This document shows, one piece after another, positions 60,021-64,000 of a stretch of 64,000 bases of DNA. The DNA comes from Muribaculaceae bacterium. GTDB lineage: Bacteria > Bacteroidota > Bacteroidia > Bacteroidales > Muribaculaceae. The stretch lies in the NCBI GenBank assembly GCA_009775225.1, contig VSPE01000005.1, forward strand, positions 1 to 64,000. Direction: 5' to 3'. The notes below the pieces were generated by a model. It was not told the origin of the DNA, searched no databases, and saw only the letters and a program-made list of their open reading frames with translations. Position numbers and translations under genes: made by a program. Position 1 is the stretch's first letter, and every line of letters begins with the position of its first letter.

Positions 60021-61958
60021 ATGATTAAAATCACATTTCCTGACAATAGCGTAAAGGAATTTGAGGCCGGAGTGACTCCGCTTCAGATTGCACAAAGCAT
60101 ATCACCTCGCCTCGCACGTGAGGTGCTCGCTTCATCGGTAAATAACGAGGAGTGGGACCTTACCCGTCCTATCGACACCGATGCGGCTATCAAACTTTTC
60201 AAATGGGAAGACCCCGAAGGCAAGCACGCATTCTGGCACAGCTCAGCCCACCTCCTTGCCGAGGCACTGCAGGAGTTGTATCCCGGTGTGAAGTTCGGTA
60301 TCGGCCCGGCCATTGAGAATGGCTTCTACTACGATATCGACCCGGGTGACAACAAGCTTACATCCGACGATTTCGTAAAAATCGAAGCCAAGATGCTTGA
60401 GCTTGCCAAGCAAGACCAGACAATAGTGCGTGCCGACATAGCGAAGGACGACGCTCTGAAGCTCTTCGGCGACCGCAACGAGGAATATAAGTGCGAACTT
60501 ATTTCCGAGCTTGAAGACGGCCACATCACCACATATACGCAAGGTGCGTTTACCGACCTTTGCCGCGGCCCGCACATCCCCAGCACCGCACCTATCAAGG
60601 CTGTGAAGATTATGAGCCTCGCAGGCGCATATTGGCGCGGCGACGAGAAGCGCAATCAGCTTGTGCGAGTGTACGGCGTATCTTTCCCCAAGAAGAGCAT
60701 GCTCGACGAGTATCTCGCACTCCTTGAAGAAGCCAAGAAGCGCGACCACCGCAAGCTCGGCAAGGAAATGGAACTCTTTGCTTTCTCTGGTAAAGTTGGC
60801 GCCGGCCTTCCTCTCTGGCTCCCCAAAGGCGCCGCACTACGCGACCGCCTCGAGCAGTTCCTCCGCAAGATACAGAAAAAATACGGTTACCAGCAGGTAA
60901 TCACTCCGCATATAGGCAACAAGCAGCTCTACGTTACTTCGGGTCACTACGCAAAGTACGGCAAGGACTCGTTCCAGCCCATTCACACCCCCGAAGAAGG
61001 TGAGGAATACCTCCTCAAACCAATGAACTGTCCCCACCACTGCGAGATTTTCCGCGCATTGCCCCGCTCGTACCGCGACCTGCCTCTGCGCCTTGCCGAA
61101 TTCGGCACGGTATATCGCTACGAGCAGAGCGGCGAGCTCCACGGACTTACCCGAGTACGCGGTTTTACGCAGGATGACGCGCATATTTATTGTGCCCCCG
61201 AACAGATAAAAGATGAGTTCCTCAAAGTGATGGATATCATCCTTTATATATTCAAGGCTCTCAAATTTGAGAACTACGAGGCTCAGATTTCGCTCCGCGA
61301 CCCGGCCCACAAAGAGAAGTATATCGGCAGCGACGAAAACTGGCACAAGGCAGAGCAGGCTATCATCGAGGCCTGCGCCGAGAAGGGTATCAATGCCCGC
61401 ACAGAGCTTGGTGAAGCCGCGTTCTACGGCCCGAAACTCGACTTTATGGTGCGCGACGCCATCGGTCGCCGCTGGCAGCTCGGTACAATCCAGGTTGACT
61501 ACAACCTGCCCGAACGCTTTGAGCTTGAGTACACCGGCCGCGATAATGCCAAGCATCGTCCCGTGATGATACACCGTGCCCCCTTCGGCTCCATGGAGCG
61601 TTTCGTAGCTGTGCTTCTCGAACACACCGCCGGCCACTTCCCCCTGTGGCTTGCTCCCGAACAGGCAGTCATCATACCTGTTTCCGACAAGTATCTTGAC
61701 TACGCCAAGGAAGTCGCTGCCAAGCTTGAGGAGGACGACATCCGCCTTATGATTGATGACCGCAACGAGACCTTAGGCCGCAAAATACGCGACAATCAGC
61801 TCAAACGAGTGCCCTATATGCTCATTGTTGGTGAAAAAGAGGCACAAAATGGCGAAGTTTCCGTAAGAAAACCGGGCGAAGGTGACCTTGGTTCGATGAA
61901 AATTGCTAACTTTGCAGCGCATTTGACCGAAGAAGTCAAAAATCTGATAAATCAATAA
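60021..61958 (+). CDS. thrS: Threonyl-tRNA synthetase
   Basis: This 645-residue class II synthetase charges tRNA-Thr. It has an N-terminal TGS domain (1-65), an editing domain with HSSAHLLAEAL and CRGPH (about 65-240), a catalytic core with zinc-binding MNCPHHCEIF (Cys, with later His residues) and GLTRVRGFTQDDAHI, and a C-terminal anticodon domain (about 545-645). The frame opens at 59955, but the ATG at 60021 (MIKITFPD) starts the TGS domain. It heads the translation operon. Confidence 0.97.
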   Translation: MIKITFPDNSVKEFEAGVTPLQIAQSISPRLAREVLASSVNNEEWDLTRPIDTDAAIKLFKWEDPEGKHAFWHSSAHLLAEALQELYPGVKFGIGPAIENGFYYDIDPGDNKLTSDDFVKIEAKMLELAKQDQTIVRADIAKDDALKLFGDRNEEYKCELISELEDGHITTYTQGAFTDLCRGPHIPSTAPIKAVKIMSLAGAYWRGDEKRNQLVRVYGVSFPKKSMLDEYLALLEEAKKRDHRKLGKEMELFAFSGKVGAGLPLWLPKGAALRDRLEQFLRKIQKKYGYQQVITPHIGNKQLYVTSGHYAKYGKDSFQPIHTPEEGEEYLLKPMNCPHHCEIFRALPRSYRDLPLRLAEFGTVYRYEQSGELHGLTRVRGFTQDDAHIYCAPEQIKDEFLKVMDIILYIFKALKFENYEAQISLRDPAHKEKYIGSDENWHKAEQAIIEACAEKGINARTELGEAAFYGPKLDFMVRDAIGRRWQLGTIQVDYNLPERFELEYTGRDNAKHRPVMIHRAPFGSMERFVAVLLEHTAGHFPLWLAPEQAVIIPVSDKYLDYAKEVAAKLEEDDIRLMIDDRNETLGRKIRDNQLKRVPYMLIVGEKEAQNGEVSVRKPGEGDLGSMKIANFAAHLTEEVKNLINQ

Positions 61959-61998
61959 CAAACTAAAATACTAATTTAACTGCCGCCAGGCATACTGA

Positions 61999-62601
61999 AT
62001 GGATAAAAAACCGCCCTTTAATCCCGGAGCACCCCGCCCCGCCAATAATCAAGGCCCCCGACAGCAGGGCCGACGCGACCCTCGCCAGCAGAAGCAAGCG
62101 CCCAACAACATCAACGAGCACATACGTGCCCGCGAGGTGCGCCTTGTAGGCGAAAATGTCACCCCCGGCATATACTCCATTCAGGAAGCCCGCCACATGG
62201 CCGACGAGCTGGAGCTTGACCTCGTAGAGATTTCGCCCAACGCCGACCCTCCTGTATGCAAGATACTCGACTATCAGAAGTATCTTTACCAACAGAAGAA
62301 GAAGGCCAAGGAAATCAAAGCCAAGTCTACCAAGGTAGTTGTAAAGGAAATCCGTTTCGGCCCTCAGACCGACGACCACGACTACAACTTCAAGCTCAAA
62401 CATGCTATAGGCTTCCTTCAGGAAGGCGCCAAGGTTAAAGCCTACGTATTCTTCAAAGGCCGCTCGATACTTTTCAAAGAGCAGGGTGAGGTTCTGCTTC
62501 TGCGCTTCGCCAACGACCTGGAGGATTACGGCAAGGTAGAGCAGATGCCTCTACTCGAAGGAAAGCGCATGATAATCATGCTCTCACCGAAAAAGAAGTA
62601 A
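61999..62601 (+). CDS. infC: Translation initiation factor IF-3
   Basis: This 200-residue factor prevents premature subunit joining and checks the start codon. The core shows INEHIRAREVRLVGENV, CKILDYQKYLYQQKKK and the C-domain KVKAYVFFKGRSILF. It carries a Bacteroidota-type N-terminal extension rich in Pro, Asn and Gln (about residues 1-36). The start is ATG, not the rare AUU used for autoregulation in E. coli, so that control is not evident here. It follows thrS by 40 bases. Confidence 0.96.
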   Translation: MDKKPPFNPGAPRPANNQGPRQQGRRDPRQQKQAPNNINEHIRAREVRLVGENVTPGIYSIQEARHMADELELDLVEISPNADPPVCKILDYQKYLYQQKKKAKEIKAKSTKVVVKEIRFGPQTDDHDYNFKLKHAIGFLQEGAKVKAYVFFKGRSILFKEQGEVLLLRFANDLEDYGKVEQMPLLEGKRMIIMLSPKKK

Positions 62602-62658
62602 TCTGTCACGAGCTGACAAACGATTATAAACTCGAATTAACATCTAATTTACAAAACA

Positions 62659-62856
62659 ATGCCTAAGATTAAGACTAATTCCGGTGCCAAAAAGAGGTTC
62701 GCCCTTACCGGATCAGGAAAGATCAAGAGAAAACACGCCTACAAGAGCCACATCTTGACCAAGAAGACAAAGAAACAGAAACGCAACCTTACTCACGCCG
62801 GTCTCGTTGCCCGCGTTGACACAAAGAGCGTGAAGGCCCTTCTCGGCATGAAGTAA
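62659..62856 (+). CDS. rpmI: Large ribosomal subunit protein L35
   Basis: This 65-residue basic protein has the family sequence KTNSGAKKRFALTGSGKIKR and KSHILTKKTKKQKRNL. It lies 57 bases after infC in the conserved infC-rpmI-rplT order. Confidence 0.97.
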   Translation: MPKIKTNSGAKKRFALTGSGKIKRKHAYKSHILTKKTKKQKRNLTHAGLVARVDTKSVKALLGMK

Positions 62857-62985
62857 TGCTTCGCCGTAAGCACATTCTCTGCAAGCTTAATTCGTGATTA
62901 TATAATTCAATTATTAACCGAGTGCTTAGCCCAAAGAGCAGTACACAGACGCTACTGCCGCTAACATTCAAAATCATCTGAAACA
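62857..62985 (+). other. Long rpmI-rplT spacer
   Basis: The 129-base spacer between L35 and L20 genes is long for this conserved pair. It is AT-rich in the middle with a GC-rich end (GCAGTACACAGACGCTACTGCCGC). It holds no gene that I can support and may contain an L20-type leader or a second promoter. Confidence 0.35.
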
Positions 62986-63336
62986 ATGCCTAGATCAGTC
63001 AACCACGTTGCATCGCGCGCACGCCGTAAAAAAATCCTCAAACTTACACGAGGCTACTTTGGCTGCCGCCGTAATGTATGGACCGTAGCTAAAAACACCT
63101 GGGAAAAAGGTCTTACCTACGCTTACCGCGACCGTAAGGACAAAAAGCGCAACTTCCGTGCCCTTTGGATACAGCGTATCAACGCTGCTGCCCGTCAGCA
63201 CGACCTGAGCTACTCTAAGCTCATGGGTCTTATCCACAAGAGCGGCATCGAAATCAACCGCAAAGTCCTCGCTGACCTCGCCCTCAACAACCCCGCAGCT
63301 TTCGCAGCCGTTGTAGACAAGGTGAAGAACGCTTAA
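62986..63336 (+). CDS. rplT: Large ribosomal subunit protein L20
   Basis: This 116-residue protein nucleates 50S assembly. It shows the typical MPRSVNHVASRARRKKILKL, GYFGCRRNVWTVAK and LWIQRINAAARQHDLSYSKL. In many bacteria L20 also represses its own operon. It ends at a strong terminator. Confidence 0.97.
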   Translation: MPRSVNHVASRARRKKILKLTRGYFGCRRNVWTVAKNTWEKGLTYAYRDRKDKKRNFRALWIQRINAAARQHDLSYSKLMGLIHKSGIEINRKVLADLALNNPAAFAAVVDKVKNA

Positions 63337-63359
63337 AGCATTCAGCTCAACGAACAGCA

Positions 63360-63400
63360 GAACCCGCCGATGTCAGAACTGACAGGGCGGGTTCTTTGTT
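63360..63400 (+). terminator. Terminator of the thrS-rplT operon
   Basis: GAACCCGCC (63360-63368) pairs with GGCGGGTTC (63386-63394), and an inner TGTCAG/CTGACA stem (63371-63376, 63379-63384) extends the hairpin, followed by TTTGTTT. Confidence 0.82.
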
Positions 63401-63424
63401 TCACAATCAAATCACGCACCAGAT

Positions 63425-64000
63425 ATGCTCATCAATACCGCCCGCTTTGTAATAAGCAACAGCAGTGTACGCAAGTGCCCGGCCGAGAGCCGCCACGAGT
63501 ATGCTTTTATCGGACGCTCAAACGTAGGGAAGTCGTCGCTTATCAATATGCTCACCGGCCGCAAGGGACTTGCCATGACTTCGGCGACCCCGGGAAAGAC
63601 CATGCTTATCAATCACTTTCTTGTGAACGACAGCTGGTATATAGTCGATTTGCCCGGGTATGGCTATGCCCGCCGCAGCAAAGATGACCGCGACCGCCTG
63701 GAGGGCATAATCAAGGGGTATATCCTCAACCGTGTGCAGATGACCAACCTTTTTGTGCTTATCGACAGTCGTCATGAGCCGCAGCGTATCGACATGGAGT
63801 TCATGGAATGGCTCGGCGAGAACGGCATACCCTTCAGCATAGTGTTCACCAAACTCGACAAACAGTCGGCGACCGCCGGCCAGGCAAAGATTGCCACATA
63901 TCTTGAGCGCATGCTCGAAACGTGGGAAGAGCTTCCGCCGGTGTTCCGCACGTCCAGCGAGACAGGACTCGGCCGCGAAGAGATACTCGACTATATCGAG
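63425..64000 (+). CDS. engB: Ribosome biogenesis GTPase EngB (cut by right edge)
   Basis: 192 codons of the YihA/YsxC/EngB family are visible. GTPase motifs are GRSNVGKSSLIN (G1), TPGKT (G2), DLPGYGYA (G3), TKLDK (G4) and the SSETG (G5) region just before the edge. The family helps assemble the large ribosomal subunit and is usually about 200 residues, so only the last few residues should be missing. It starts 88 bases after rplT, behind a terminator, with an N-terminus (MLINTARFVISNSSVRKCP) of normal form. Confidence 0.93.
   Translation, partial: MLINTARFVISNSSVRKCPAESRHEYAFIGRSNVGKSSLINMLTGRKGLAMTSATPGKTMLINHFLVNDSWYIVDLPGYGYARRSKDDRDRLEGIIKGYILNRVQMTNLFVLIDSRHEPQRIDMEFMEWLGENGIPFSIVFTKLDKQSATAGQAKIATYLERMLETWEELPPVFRTSSETGLGREEILDYIE

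Noticed and set aside
61999..62001. Rare AUU-type start for infC with self-regulation
   Set aside because: The gene starts with ATG, so the E. coli type of start-codon autoregulation is not supported.

Overview
The window looks like chromosome of a GC-rich member of the Bacteroidales, most likely a Muribaculaceae-type gut bacterium (inference from gene content and promoter style, not from a search). Supporting signs are the many TAnnTTTG -7 promoter boxes typical of Bacteroidota, the lack of Shine-Dalgarno sequences, a fused MurF-like/alanine racemase, a PorE-like OmpA lipoprotein of the type IX secretion apparatus, a 58-residue histone H1-like protein and a GSCFA protein.

Positions 1 to about 15,836 are the right-hand part of an integrated phage or phage-derived element. 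It carries tail genes (a tail-completion-like protein, a tail-fibre-like protein, a 1502-residue tape measure and a tail hub-like protein) and a compact lysis cassette (holin-like protein, T7-lysozyme-type amidase, and a lipoprotein with a C-terminal membrane anchor that fits a one-piece spanin). A tyrosine integrase with a C-terminal AT-hook abuts the 3' end of a tRNA-Ser(GGA) gene, the probable attachment site. Head, packaging and lysogeny genes and the other attachment site must lie left of the window. Four AT-rich orphan genes are scattered among the GC-rich tail genes, three of them with their own host-type promoter. Two non-coding regions stand out. One (3596-3858) is a leftward transcription unit with a -33/-7 promoter, repeats and a terminator. 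The other (5605-7433) has no credible gene and ends in a dense series of hairpins just before the tape measure gene.

From 15,837 rightward the sequence is ordinary chromosome. Leftward tdk-yhcH-DUF3108 is followed by a rightward ABC-F ATPase and an M13 peptidase, then leftward genes for an acyl-CoA ligase, a PepSY-like protein and the rarA-porE-GSCFA-murF/alr run, a PstS-like/TPR operon, and fmt-rluA. Divergent from these is the queuosine-precursor operon queF-queC with a histone H1-like gene. A non-coding stretch with a perfect 23-bp inverted repeat separates it from leftward pyruvate:ferredoxin oxidoreductase. Leftward serC-serA-murI and rightward rfbD-prfC-yczE share a divergent promoter region.

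The right third is rightward: MlaE/MlaF lipid transport, DNA polymerase III delta', an AddB-like iron-sulfur nuclease and hemW; a MATE exporter; a LolE/FtsX-type permease; rsfS-ftsH; and the translation cluster thrS-infC-rpmI-rplT, ending in a terminator. The ribosome-assembly GTPase engB is cut by the right edge.
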